Under the pieces are notes generated by a model, which was not told the DNA's origin, ran no database searches, and saw only the letters and a list, made by a program, of their open reading frames with translations. 64,000 nucleotides of DNA from Lactuca virosa. Lineage: Eukaryota > Streptophyta > Magnoliopsida > Asterales > Asteraceae. The first letter of the stretch is position 1. Each line of letters starts with the position of its first letter. Location of the stretch: contig CAKMRJ010000001.1 in the NCBI GenBank assembly GCA_928212115.1, forward strand, positions 364,095,503-364,159,502, read 5' to 3'. Positions 1 to 11,099 of the stretch are shown here, piece after piece. The position numbers and the translations under genes were made by a program.

Positions 1-1270
1 AACTATCTACTCTAGACCCCTAGAAAAATGATAACCTATCCTAAAAAGGTGGTGAGAATCTAACTAAGCAAGGCTTGGACGAGACTCGGGAGTACTAAAG
101 GGTTCTCCCTCCAAAACCAAGATGTGAGTCTTCAATATCTTTAATGTCTTCATAATGCCTTACCGGGCTAATCTTTGCTCGCACACATTGGCATGACCAA
201 CCACATCCCTCCGCACCTAGACCCAATCAAGCTACCTGCATCTGACCCCCACACAAACGGTCTTAAAATGGTCTGTGAGGCTCAAAACGTGTCCCATTTA
301 TCAAATACAAAGAATTCCATATCAAGACCCGGGACCAATCTATGATTCAATACTTATGACTCGGCGCTCTGGTACTTGTAGGGATGAGAAGACAAGAGAG
401 AACAAAATGCATGAACTTAAACTAGAATGCATCTAAAAAGTATGAAAATTAGAAAAGAAAGAAATAAAATATGCAATATTTTTGAAATTTTTATGAATGA
501 CCTAAATGAGTTACTCTAAATGCAACTATATACAACCAAAATGCAATAAAAATAAAAATATAAGAATACCTCACCCCAAGCTTAAAATTATGCATTGTCC
601 TCAATGCTTAGGATGAGAGTAAGGAAGGATCATACCGGGATCAAGGTGGAGGAGGCCCGCGAGGACGGTATGGAAGCAACACATGGGTTGTACAATGATG
701 TGTGGATGGAGCTCTTGGCCACCTAAATACACATGGATGAAAGCTTGGTCGCGCAAAGGAAGCATATAGAATGACTCAAAATTTTCTTATGAAGTGACAC
801 ATTTGCGCGGGCACCCTCGCAAACTTTGCGCGGGTGGTGGTTGGTCGCGCAAATAAAGAATTAGCATCATTGGTCTCGCAAAGAAAGGGAAGGATTTAGT
901 CTTGGCCGCGCAACAATCTATGAGGGTGGAAAGCAGCCGCGCAATCAGTTGCGAGGGTGACTGTCGGCCGCCCAGAACTTGCGCGGGTGGGGGAGCCGGC
1001 CGCGTGAACTAATCAGATGCAACCCCATGTTGGGGTAATTTGGAACTCGGAACCTGCGCGGCTAGGGGTCGGTCGCACAACGTTTGTGTGGGCACCCGCC
1101 CAAGTTGCAGATTTTTGACACTTTTTGCATACATTACCAAGATCATTGCTAAACCTCAAGATGCTTATTTTTAACCAACTTCAAGCTTAGAAACACCAAA
1201 ACTTCAAGCAAGATTATTTATTTACAATGCATTTATTTAACGTCTTTGCCAAGACATAGCCCCGCTTCCG
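1..1270 (-). other. Ath 3' non-coding region with GC-rich motif cluster
   Basis: No convincing coding region is seen here. In Athila elements this zone lies between integrase and the 3' LTR and may hold an env-like gene; none is visible. Bases 795-1115 hold many variants of GCGCGGGTG and its complement-like partner GGTCGCGCAA, in otherwise AT-rich DNA. The same motif forms a perfect 16-bp palindrome inside this element's LTR (5578-5593 region and 17573-17588 region). Bases 1-790 show no gene or clear repeat. Confidence 0.5.
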
Positions 1271-1883
1271 TCAATCTTCATAAATCGGGATTTGCAATGT
1301 TACGTTGTCGAATTCTCCCGTGTCAAAGTCTTCATAAAATGGTTTCAAACATTTTCCATTCACTTTGAAGATTTGATTCGTTTCCAAACTCTTGATTTCA
1401 ACCGCACCATGATCAAACACTTTTAAAGCAATGAAAGGTCCGTGCCATCGAGATCGCAATTTTCCCGGGAATAACTTTAAACGCGAATGATAAAGAAGAA
1501 CTTTTTTGACCCGAAACAAGGTGCTTTTGGGTTATATGCTTGTCATGAAAAGCTTTTGTCTTCTCTTTGCACCTTTTAAACCTTGTAATTATATTCTTCT
1601 TGACCACTTCCATCATTGGAGGATTCAATCTTCTTTGAGCCTCTCTCCTAGGCTTGCAATAATCTTCCATAAGAATCTTGTGTGTGCATACATTAGGGCT
1701 TATCCTGTTTATTGGATCAATCACATCAACCCGGTACAATGGAGAAATGTTGCTAGGGTACCTCATTGACTCAAAGATGTTGAAGTGAATGATCTCTCCA
1801 TCAAACTCCATAGTAATTTTCCCTTTATGGACATCAATGATCGTGTGAGCGGTATTCATGAAAGGTCTTCCAAGGAGGATCAT
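1271..1883 (-). pseudogene. Ath copy 1 pol remnant: protease end + RT start fused to integrase C-terminus
   Basis: From 1883 the frame reads the end of protease (ILLGRPFMNTAHTIIDVHKG), then the first residues of a Ty3/gypsy RT (EAQRRLNPPMMEVVKK). Near 1575-1595 it jumps straight into an integrase C-terminal region (CKEKTKAFHDKHI). After a one-base slip near 1500 it continues as KVLLYHSRLKLFPGKLRSRW and LKPFYEDFDTGEF, ending at 1271. The RT palm (YIDD box), RNase H and the integrase DDE core are absent, so the product is catalytically dead. The slip at 1500 is a T-run difference from copy 2, probably a sequencing error. Confidence 0.75.
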
Positions 1884-1907
1884 AGATGATGTGGAAGGAG
1901 TATTCTC

Positions 1908-4507
1908 TTAAATATCAATGACATAAAAATCCACGGGAAAAACAATTTGATTAACGTGTACTAACACATCCTCCAGCACTCCTCTTGGAGATACACTTGA
2001 CTTGTCTGCTAATTGAATGATTACTCCGGTTTCTTCCAAAGGTCCAACATTGAGAGATTGAAAACCCGAATATGGCATCACATTGATCGAGGCTCCAAGA
2101 TCTAACATGGAACTTTCGACATGCAAATCACCAATGGTACAAGGGATAGCAAATATTCTCGGATCCTTGCATTTGGGAGGTAACTTCTTTTGGATAACCG
2201 CAGACACGTTTGCATTGACTTGAATCTTTTCATTTGCTTTGAATTTCCTCTTCTTGGTGCACAAATCCTTGAGGATTTTTGCATAACTTGGAATTTGCTT
2301 AATAGCATTCAATAGTGGAATGTTGATTTGGACCTTGTGGAAAGTTTCAAAGAATTCATTTTCTTCCTCTATCTTCTTGGAAAAGGCTAACCGGGAAGGG
2401 AAGGGTGGTGGTATGACCAATGGCTTGATAGGCTTGTTGGAATATTCGGGTTGCTCAATGTTTGGAACAACCGGTTCCTTTGGAGGAACTACCACTTTCG
2501 AAGGTTCAACAATAATAACTTCATATTCGTCTTCTCTTGAAACTCTTTTAGGGTTGCTTTCTCCAAGTGTTTTCCCACTTCTCAAGGTTATTGAACTAAC
2601 ATTGGGATTCTTCTCGGTTTGAGATGGAAGTTTACCCCTTTGTTCCATCTTATTGAGAGCAGTGGCCAAGTCTCCAATTTGTGCTTGAATGTTAGAGAAA
2701 GTGTTCTTGGTCTCTTCTTGAAATTGGGTTTGGCTTTGAGAAAGAGAAGTAACGAGTTCTTGAAGGCTCATTTGATGGTTACCACTTGATTGACCTTGTT
2801 ATGGAAGTGTTGGTAATTTGGGGGGGGGGGGTTATAAGAAGTTTGTGGATATGGAGGTTTTTGGGAAGGATATTGCGGATGTTGGGGTCTCATCAAAATG
2901 TTTGGTGGATTTTGCTTTGGTGGGTATGGGTTGTTTGGGTTATTCCTCCAATTTGGGTTGAAGTTGTTTTGAATCCCCATGGGTCTTGGTTGACCTTGAT
3001 ATCCTTCCATTGCATTCACATCTTCCGATTCCTTCAAGAGTGGGACACTTATCCGTATAATGCCCCGTCATTGCACAAATACCGCATACCATCAATTGTT
3101 GACCACTTCCCACCACCATTTGACTTAATACATTAGTCAAATCTAAGAGCTTTGATTCCAAGTGTTGGGTGTTGCTAACTCACCAACCACTTGTGGAGAA
3201 TTCTCTTCATTTCATTTCGAGTCCCAAAGTTCCTTTGATTTTGAGAAATGGTTCCAAAAAGTGATCTTATCTCTTGAGGGGTTTTGTTGAAGATGTCACC
3301 ACCACTTGAAGCATCAATCATCCTTCGATCTTTTTCATTCATACCCTCATAAATTGTTGAAGAAGTAGTTTGTTCGGGAATGTGTGTGTCGAGGACAACT
3401 TGTACACAAGTTGTTGAATCGCTCCCAAAAAATCATGAAAAGTCTCATTCTCCCCTTGACGAATCCCCAAAATGTCACTTCTTTGGCTTGAAATTCGGGA
3501 GGCGGGATAGAACTTGCTATGAAGGCTTTGAGTAACTCTTCCCATGTGTGAATAGATCCCGGTGGTAAGTTGAATAACCACTCTCTAGCTTTATCTTCCA
3601 ATGTGAGCGGAAAGGCGGTTAACTTGAAATCATCCAATGTCACATTTTCGGGCAACATGCTAACACATATCATATGAAAGGACTTCAAATGCTTTTGAGG
3701 ATCTTCTCTGTCCAACCATGGAACTTAGTAAGTTGATGTATGAAACTTGACTTCAATTAAATCCTTGGCGGTTTGTGGGATAAACAATAGCAAGAGGTGT
3801 ATGAGTAACATCCGTCTCCATCAATTGTCTAAGTGTCAACTCTTGAGGGGGGTTGGGTGGATTGAGGTTATTGGGATATTGTTGCATGTAATTGGGTGGT
3901 TGTTGGTAAGGTGGGTATGGGTATTGGTTGTGATTGTACATTGATGGTGGATAAGGTTGGTAGTTTGGGTATTGGTTGTAAGGAGGTTATTGTGGTAGGT
4001 ACATTGGGTTTGGTACATTGGAGGTTGTTGGTAATTGGGTTGATTTGGGTAATGTACTTGTTGTTGAACTTGAAAAGCATTGGTTTGAGGTTGGTTGTTT
4101 TGGTGGAATTGTTGGTTGTGGAGGTTGATAATTGGGTTGGTGTTGAGGAGGGGCTTGATTCCAAGGTGGCATATCAATGAGAGGTTTCTTGTGGTTGTGT
4201 CTTGGTTGATGGGGTGGTGTATTGGCATCTGATTGTTAGGGTTTGGGTTGGGATTGTGAGGTGGAGTGTGATTCATGGCTATGTATTTTTCAAACGAAAT
4301 GTATTCAAAGGAATGACCAACAATTGGAGAACTCGGTTCGGTGTCGGTATCACTTGAAGTATGAACTTGGTCTTCTATGTTGATTAGTGGAGAAGAGGAA
4401 GAAGCTTGAACGAGTTGTTGCTTTGCTTGTTTTGCTAACTTTTTCAACCTTTTTGCTTCTTTTTCAATTTCGGGATTGTAGAGTAGTTCACTGGTTCTTG
4501 TAGACCT
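1908..4507 (-). pseudogene. Ath copy 1 gag-protease, broken
   Basis: Retroviral-type gag and aspartic protease. The likely start is the MPRSTRTSELL methionine just below the primer site. In order: charged N-terminus (to about 4270), Pro/Asn/Gln-rich stretch (4260-3840), capsid-like segment with DKAREWLFNLPPGS (about 3590), CCHC zinc knuckle CGICAMTGHYTDKC (3086-3045), a coiled segment MSLQELVTSLSQSQ (2771), ITLRSGK (about 2590), and a protease core LDLGASINVMP (about 2102). A TAA at 1908 separates it from the protease tail and is shared with copy 2, as is the TAA near 3990, so these stops look real. Several slips at 3000-3720 are absent from copy 2 and look like base-calling errors; a 12-G run at 2820-2831 is one weak point. 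Confidence 0.75.
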
Positions 4508-4539
4508 AGGCATAAACAATCAAATAACAATAACCAAAT

Positions 4540-4557
4540 TCCCCGGCAACGGCGCCA
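4540..4557 (-). other. Ath primer-binding site, tRNA-Asp (copy 1)
   Basis: On the minus strand TGGCGCCGTTGCCGGGGA is complementary to the 3' end of plant tRNA-Asp(GUC). It lies eight bases inside the LTR end and fixes element orientation. Athila-type elements commonly use this primer. Confidence 0.9.
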
Positions 4558-4565
4558 AAACTTGG

Positions 4566-6051
4566 TGGCATGTCAAGTCCACCAAGCAAATTACACCATT
4601 TGTTTGCAAATAAAACGTAATATAATGGTAAAAATGGGTATCGATCCTTGGGGAAATGGTTGTATTCAATCACCAATGCAATCCAATAGAACTAGTGAAA
4701 ATAAACTAACTAACTACAATTAAACTAAAATGGGGTTGTTATGATTGCCTGAAAACTAAAAGACTTGAATAACTAAATACTTGCAATTAAGCAAGAGAGT
4801 GAGATGCTCAAATATTAGAGAGAATTGGTAAACCAAGGCAATTCAACACAATGAACATTTGTGTGTTTATCATTAGGATTTAACATGAAGCTTATCATTC
4901 ATCCCAAATTTGTTATAGCAATCATGAAGCATGATATGCCAAGATTTCTCATAGGTAGTATGGAGGTTGGGGAAGCCCACAACACACCTTCTTAATCAAG
5001 ATTAAGGGTCAATTGAAGCAATTAAACCCAAGAAGTTGATTAGCCTTAAGAATGAAGAAATCCCCAATTCCTAGAGGATGTCAATGCTTACACATCCATA
5101 AAGGAGTATGATTCATAAGCTAGAGATGATTTCTACCATCATAAAGCATTTGTTCTAAGTAAATTCATGATTAATGCTAAACCAAAGAAATAAACCAACA
5201 ATTTCTTATTAAGTACCAAGCTCATGATCAAAGCACTAAACAAGCATAAGAAATATGAACTAGAATCATAGACATAAGATAATGATAAATAAGCATAAAT
5301 CCTTGAAAAACCCACAAACATTCAGAGGTTTTAGCCAAGGTCTACCAAAATAGAGAGTTTAGCCACTCATGGCAATAGAACAACAATCACAAAAGTCTAA
5401 TTGCATAAAGAAACTACCAAATAACTTGGAAAGATGAAAAGAAAAATGACTCTTGAGCTTCAAAATGGCCTCCTTCAGCTCTTCAATGGTGTAAAATCGA
5501 GAAAGTATGGCTGCTAGATCTGATCCCCCAAGGTAATGGCAAGCCAAATGACCAAAATGCCCCAAACTGGGGCAGTTGCGCGGGTACCCGCGCGACGAAA
5601 ATTCCACCCGCGCAAATGTTGATGTAATGCTATTGGTCCTTCATTCCTCCACTCCACCCTTCCACTACCAAAGATTCCGTTGGTCCCCTCCATATCCATG
5701 TGATTTAAACCAACCAATCATCACTTAGCTTCAAAAATGGATGCTCCAAGCCCAAATTAACAATCCATGATCCATTTTCACAAGCCCACTTCATCCAAGC
5801 CTTTATCTTTCAAGCCCCAATCTTCTTTAGTGGATCGCCAAGCCCAATAATGCATCTAAAAGCCCACTAATCCCACCTCAGTCAAACCACAACCGCAATG
5901 AGCTCAAAAAACCTGCAGAATACCTCATGCAACATAAAAAGCACCCGGTAGAACCATACTAAGAAAATAAATAAAATACAATGCAATAATGATAAAAGAT
6001 CTAAAAATCTAAAATAAACTAATAAAAATAAGGAAATAAAATAAGCTATCA
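4566..6051 (-). repeat. Ath 5' LTR (copy 1)
   Basis: In element sense the LTR begins TGATAGCTTATT (at 6051) and ends GACATGCCA (at 4566), giving TG...CA ends, followed by a short spacer and the tRNA-Asp primer site. It is about 1.49 kb. It carries the palindrome GCGCGGGTACCCGCGC around 5578-5593. Beyond 6051 the sequence is chromovirus gag. Its own 3' partner LTR is outside the window. Confidence 0.8.
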
Positions 6052-6890
6052 ATCTGATACCTTGGGCTTCTTGCCCGAACCTCCTGACTAAACCCTCTCT
6101 AGGTTCCACTTCCTCTCCATCTCTAAATCCAACTCTCCCTCTCTCGAGCCCTCGCTATCATATCCTCCAGCGTCTTATAGCTGGACGGCTCACAAACTGG
6201 CGGATATCACCCCGCAACATATCATGATATCGGGCCTTTTTCATCTCCTTGTCCGCCGCATACTGCGGAACAAGAAGGGCCCTCTCCCTAAACTTGGCGG
6301 TAATCTCCGCACAGTCTCAGTAGTCTGCTGGAGGTCCTGAAACTCCCTAGCAAGCTGCTTTGCACCTTAATAACAGGTGCGAAACTCGACTCTGAACCTG
6401 GTCGTGAAATCACTCCAGTTCATGGCAACCCAATATAGTGTCATCTCCAATGGCTCTCCCGACCTCCTCCCACCAATCTCGTGCCCTGTCCTTCAGAAGA
6501 CAGGATGTAGTCTGACTTGTCCCCTGGGACATCTGCTGGTGCGGAACGAGTTAGCGACATCCGTTAACCATCTGGTACTCGCAATGGGGTTCCGAGCCCC
6601 ATTGTAGTCGGGAGCTCCACAAGCTCTGAACTCCCTGAAAGTCAATGTGCGCAATCCCATCATGGCCGTTATCTCATTACGGAACGCGCTCAGCTTCTCA
6701 TCCAGAAGCTCTAAGATGACCTCGTTGACCGACCCAAAAATCACAGGGGTCTGGTCTTATGCTGCGTGTGACCTCTGAGGATAAACTCCCTGGTCTGCTC
6801 ATCTAACTGCCCGGCTCCAGAGCTGAGCCCGATCCCTCTCCTGGACCTGAGCTACCCCTGCTGGGTTAGAGCGCAAACCACATTCTGAAA
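6052..6890 (-). pseudogene. Chromovirus gag fragment (copy 1), interrupted by Ath
   Basis: Read on the minus strand this is the N-terminal half of a Ty3/gypsy gag closely similar to the one in ChrB (36643-35446). Conserved pieces include LDEKLSAFRNE, MGLRTLTFREF, ACGAPDY and the KKPKVSD stretch at the break. Gag would coat the RNA genome in virus-like particles. The zinc knuckles and all of pol are missing because Ath sits at 6051. Frame breaks around 6300-6560 and 6780-6870 differ from copy 2 and are mostly single-base indels. Confidence 0.7.
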
Positions 6891-6924
6891 CACAATCATA
6901 TCAAACATCAGAATACTAAGACTA

Positions 6925-7376
6925 TCCGCATTCATCACACCCAATCCAACCCATTAATCTATTAAAAAATTAATTTCTCTCTCTTCTGTATTCATAATTC
7001 AATTAAACCTAATCTTCTACTCCCCATTAGCAATCCAACCCAATCCAATTTTATATTAAAAAAATATATATATATATATCGATATTGGTATCATTTTGTA
7101 GAGAAAAATTAATCATGTATTTTGGTATATTTTATTTAGATTTTTACTCAAAATAAAATGGAGTTATTAACAAAATTAAATTTAATTAGAAAAGTTTATT
7201 TGGCTCCACTAATAAGTATTGGACACGTGGGCTTGTTGGGATTAAAAACTGCTGAACTTTGGTGAACTTGGGTTGTGTCTCCGGCCCAGGTCACCAAAAA
7301 TGTTTTAGTTTCTATTTTCTTTTAATTGAAAAATGACGAGCGGCTCGTCCACATGGCCCCAATGGGGGTAGTCTAA
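6925..7376 (+). mobile_element. Small Helitron-like insertion in chromovirus leader (copy 1)
   Basis: Relative to the ChrB leader (36665-36720) there is a ~450-bp AT-rich extra block here. It begins with TC after an A and ends CTAA before a T, as Helitrons do. Near the 3' end lie a 7-bp palindrome (GACGAGC-G-GCTCGTC) and a CCCC-AAT-GGGG hairpin 8 bases before CTAA. It has no coding capacity. See copy 2 at 18933-19382. Confidence 0.45.
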
Positions 7377-7765
7377 TATAACTGGAGGGATCACATACAC
7401 TACAAGTTCCCTGGTTTTATCTCAGCCTTCTTTGATTCGAGTACGGAGCCTCTGCTTTCAGTAGTATGGGCCCATACTACCTTCCCCATCTATCCGTACT
7501 TTCCTCAAAAAACTGCCTCGACTCCACAAGTCCCTTTCTACTACTACTACTGACTGATCCCATACTAAAAACTCTTCTTAGGCTTGCCCTAGGGTAATCA
7601 CCTACCCACTCTCCACCTCAGCTGCATAGAAGTCCTGCTTTCTTTCCCTAACTAGCTCGCGAATACTATTATATTACTCAGACTAGATAATTCTTCTATG
7701 AGAGATCCTACTCTACAACGGTTGGACTCAGACAAGAGCTGCGAAATAGAGCTAGACTTAACCTT
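7377..7765 (-). other. Chromovirus leader fragment (copy 1)
   Basis: Non-coding leader between primer site and gag, matching ChrB 36680-37040 (for example the stretch with GAGTACGGAGCCTCTGC and CCTAGGGTAATC). It ends near 7765, where CopX LTR sequence begins abruptly. Confidence 0.6.
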
Positions 7766-7947
7766 CTTAAAACGTCCATAAACCCTCTTCAAAAGGTTAG
7801 CCACGTTTTTGGGTCTCAAGGGGCCTTTAAATAGGTAGGCAATTAGGGTTATCTAACAAGGAAACCCTAATTTTATTGCTTAAGCCCTAAGCAGCCCATG
7901 GACCCCTTCTGGAACATGCCTTGGCCGAATATCATATGGTTTCCCAT
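7766..7947 (-). repeat. CopX 3' LTR, outer truncated part (copy 1)
   Basis: Matches 29562-29726 of the other CopX LTR, but the last ~300 bp of the LTR (element sense) are missing. It ends at the target-site copy CCCAT (7943-7947) of the solo LTR. The rest of this LTR resumes at about 10773. Confidence 0.6.
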
Positions 7948-10772
7948 TGTCACACCCCCAAACCAAGGATGGCGGAAACGTCCGGGGGTGGAGGACTCAT
8001 GTATAGTAGCATAACAGCAATTGTAATAGTAATTCAAGCAAACACAACCCACATATATATAATTAAAAAAATTACATCATTGTATGAATTACATGTTTAC
8101 GAATCAATTACAATATGTCGATAAAATATGAAATAGTAGACGCCTTAGCGTCCCATCCTCAAAAGCACTTGATTACCTGTTTAATGATTTCCTGAGAATA
8201 CAAGTTGTTTGAAAAAGTGTCAACACAAAGGTTGGTGAGTTCATAAGCTTTTGTTTGGTATTATAAAGCCTTTCGTTTGTAAAAGTAGTATTTGTGTTAG
8301 AAAAATCCAATATTTTCCTTAATGTGTAAATGTAGTCTTAAAAACCCAAAGACCGAAATGTACAATAATTTGTCATATTTATAGTAAAACAATGCAAGTT
8401 TAAATCGACTAAACTCGTTAAATTTTAATAAAGTTCCCGTAAAATTCCAATGTTTATAATACTTTATGTGAGTTATTATAACCATGCTATGACCTAGTTG
8501 GCCTGAAACGACGTTTCTTCAGGCGTCGGAAATGTTATGACATTTGGTCACCCCAGACCTATCGGTCTAACTGTTGCATGCAGTTTAGGTGTGGGTTTGT
8601 CAAACCTAGTATAGATCTATACACAAGTATCACGCCTCCCTCAAGGAGACTCTGGTTACAATACAGGACTTAATGGTAATTTGAAGTAAATGTCTCACAA
8701 AGTCATTAACGGAATTACGTGTTATGAAAATTGGTACCTTATGGCCGTACCTTGCTTAATGAAAATATCCTTTGTATAAAATGTACCCTTTTTTTAAATG
8801 TATGTGTTATGTTAATGTATCATAAACTATACCTATTATAGTTATCAACCAAGGTAGTACGTGTAATGTATGCAAACTATATTCAAAATAGTTTATTTAA
8901 TGTTTGAATTATCGATTGTACTTTGATTATAATCACTTTTGTTATTCTTTATATTTTATATGACCAAATCCATTTGTAAACTGATGTGTGTGTCTAAATA
9001 TTAAGATAAAATGTCATATATTGCAGTAACATATAATCACATAAAGATATACACCTTGCTCAACATGTTACAGGTGAAATGAAATTACAGCAACTGTTCG
9101 TTAAAAACAGTTTCTGTTACGTTCTTAGAAATTTATAGAAAAATCATCAAGCTCTAAATCCAATCCGCAAATTTTGAGAGTTTGGAATATGAGTCTAGTT
9201 GTTCGTAAATTTTATCATGATTTTAGTGATCTCTAACAGAGGTGAAAATGTTCATAATCCAGACTGGTCGCGTTTGCCTCTGAAATGACAGACAGTTTTG
9301 TAAAAAATCACCATAAATTGTAGAAAAATCATATGGAGATGTGCAAGTAGCCATTTTAAGCTAAGAGTTTGAACTACTTGCACCTGAAAACAGTTTTGAA
9401 AACTAAAATATTTAAGTTACCAAACAGTCCGTGATTAACGTCCATCTTTTTGATGTAATCTGTTAGAAAAAGTTTAATTGTGTTTTGATGATTTTTACTT
9501 GTATTTCCCCCCTTAAAACTTAAGAAAAACATGTAAATGTTGGTATGAACTCACCTTATGTGGTTTCAGTAGATGAAAGTGGAGAGAGGAAGTGTTCAAC
9601 TCAAGACACTAAGAAGATGTCTGATGATTCGAGAATCTAACACCGAATAAGATGGAACTTGTGTAAGATATCAATGATTTGAGTAGAATGGAGTTTAATT
9701 AAATTATGTGAATGATGAAGATACTACTAATTGAAGAAAGAAATCCCTGGAGAAAGCCCTTGAAGTTCTTGAAGTTGAGAGAAAAGATGAGAGAATTTTG
9801 GAGAGTGTTCTTGGTTGCTAAGTGTAGAATGAAAGAGTTTTATGGAGAATGAGGAGAGAGGATCAATCCTCAGCTCTTAGAACGTGGGAAGAGCTGGAGA
9901 TTGGCTGTAAAGGTCCACTAAGGAGACAAGGGGTAGTGGGCAAGAGTGGCTAATCATAGAGTGAGGTGGTGGGGTTTGCTTTTGCCATAAATTAAGGAAA
10001 AACAAAATATTCCCTCAATAATTAGTTTCAATCACTAATTCTTTTAATATATTTTATAAAAACCCTGGAGATTATATATTTTGGGCCTTAGTTTATAAAA
10101 TCAAGTTTTGGTGAAAATCCCACGTTTAAAATAATGAAAAACGGAGTTAAAACGAAGTCGTAGTCGAAAAAACGGTAAAAAAAGGGGCTGGCTTCGGACC
10201 CTCGGTCTGCTGGCTTTGGACCCTCGGTCTGCTGGCTTCGGATCAGAAGGCCTCGGATGCGAGGCTTCGGTCCTGAAGCTTCGGTTTCGGATCCTTAAAG
10301 CTTATTTTACTCGCTTTGACCCCGTTTCAAGCGATTTTTGACCCGGTAAGGGTCGAGATGACCTAAATGATTACAAAAGTTAAAGTAACTTTTTGAGAGA
10401 GATTTGGGAGAGATTTGAGAGAGATTTCAAATAGAAAGAGATAGAGTGAAAACGATTTAGAGAGGTTTCGTTTGTGATTAATTTTGAGTGTCCGGCTTCA
10501 CAACGCAAGGTTCGTAAACCCCATTAAACCGTTGTTTTTAGTGTCGTACACAATCCCGATGATTGTGCACTAGTTTTTATCGCTTTGGTTCGTTGTTTAG
10601 CATGTTAAGGCTAAGGAAAATCCAAAACACATGAACTTTCCAATGATGATTTCTCATTAAAATAGCGAATTGTATAGTGATTACATAACGTTAAACCCTA
10701 ACATACAGGGTTATTGGAGTTGACGGTTTTGACTTGTTGACGATTGAATTGACCGAATTTGACGGTTGTCAC
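7948..10772 (-). repeat. Solo gypsy LTR (copy 1)
   Basis: About 2.8 kb with ends TGTCAC...GTCACA on the plus strand. In element sense it runs TGTGACAACCG...GGGTGTGACA, like the ChrC LTR family (TGACAACCCG...GTGTGACA). No primer site or coding interior is attached. The right edge carries small indels, so the CCCAT duplication is clean only in copy 2. Confidence 0.7.
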
Positions 10773-11099
10773 CCACCATAGATTTCATCCAACCTATATT
10801 CCAAGGTGATTCGTAGCCCAATTGCAAATTATCTTATAATTACAATTCCAGTCCCCTAAGTTTAATTAATCTCTTTTAGCCACAAAATTAATTCTTAATT
10901 AATATTGACTAATATTAATTAAACAATATGATTTTTCCTTAATATCTTCTTCTCATAATATATTAATAAATCATAATTAATCCTTTTCTCTCCTAATTCA
11001 TCCTACAAGTTGCTATGGTGAAGGCAACCAAAAGGACCATGCTTATAAGCGGGTCAAGTACATACCAAAATAGTTATGGACTTAGACAATAATCCCACA
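10773..11099 (-). repeat. CopX 3' LTR, inner part (copy 1)
   Basis: Remainder of the CopX 3' LTR after the solo LTR, ending CCCACA at 11099 (CCAACA in copy 2). It is followed by the polypurine tract AAGTGGGGGAC (minus). AT-rich, with no gene. Confidence 0.6.

Larger units (their letters stand above)
1..6051 (-). mobile_element. Ath copy 1: non-autonomous Athila-like Ty3/gypsy element (left end outside window)
   Basis: Reading on the minus strand: 5' LTR (4566-6051), tRNA-Asp primer site (4540-4557), gag-protease remnant (4507-1908), an RT-start/integrase-end fusion (1883-1271), then a non-coding 3' region (1270-1). The 3' LTR lies outside the window. No RT catalytic core, RNase H or integrase core is present. 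The tRNA-Asp primer site and the ITLRSGK and LDLGAS motifs of gag-protease fit the Athila/Tat branch. The element inserted into a chromovirus gag gene; the junction is at 6051/6052. Bases 1174-6051 recur at 13167-18053. It could only move with proteins supplied by another element. Confidence 0.8.

Noticed and set aside
1..1270. An Athila env-like gene
   Set aside because: No open frame or membrane/signal features are visible between the integrase end and position 1.
3868..4180. Frames rich in Thr/Asn or Val/Gly overlapping gag (also 15858-16170)
   Set aside because: Alternate frames of the low-complexity Pro/Gln-rich part of Ath gag.
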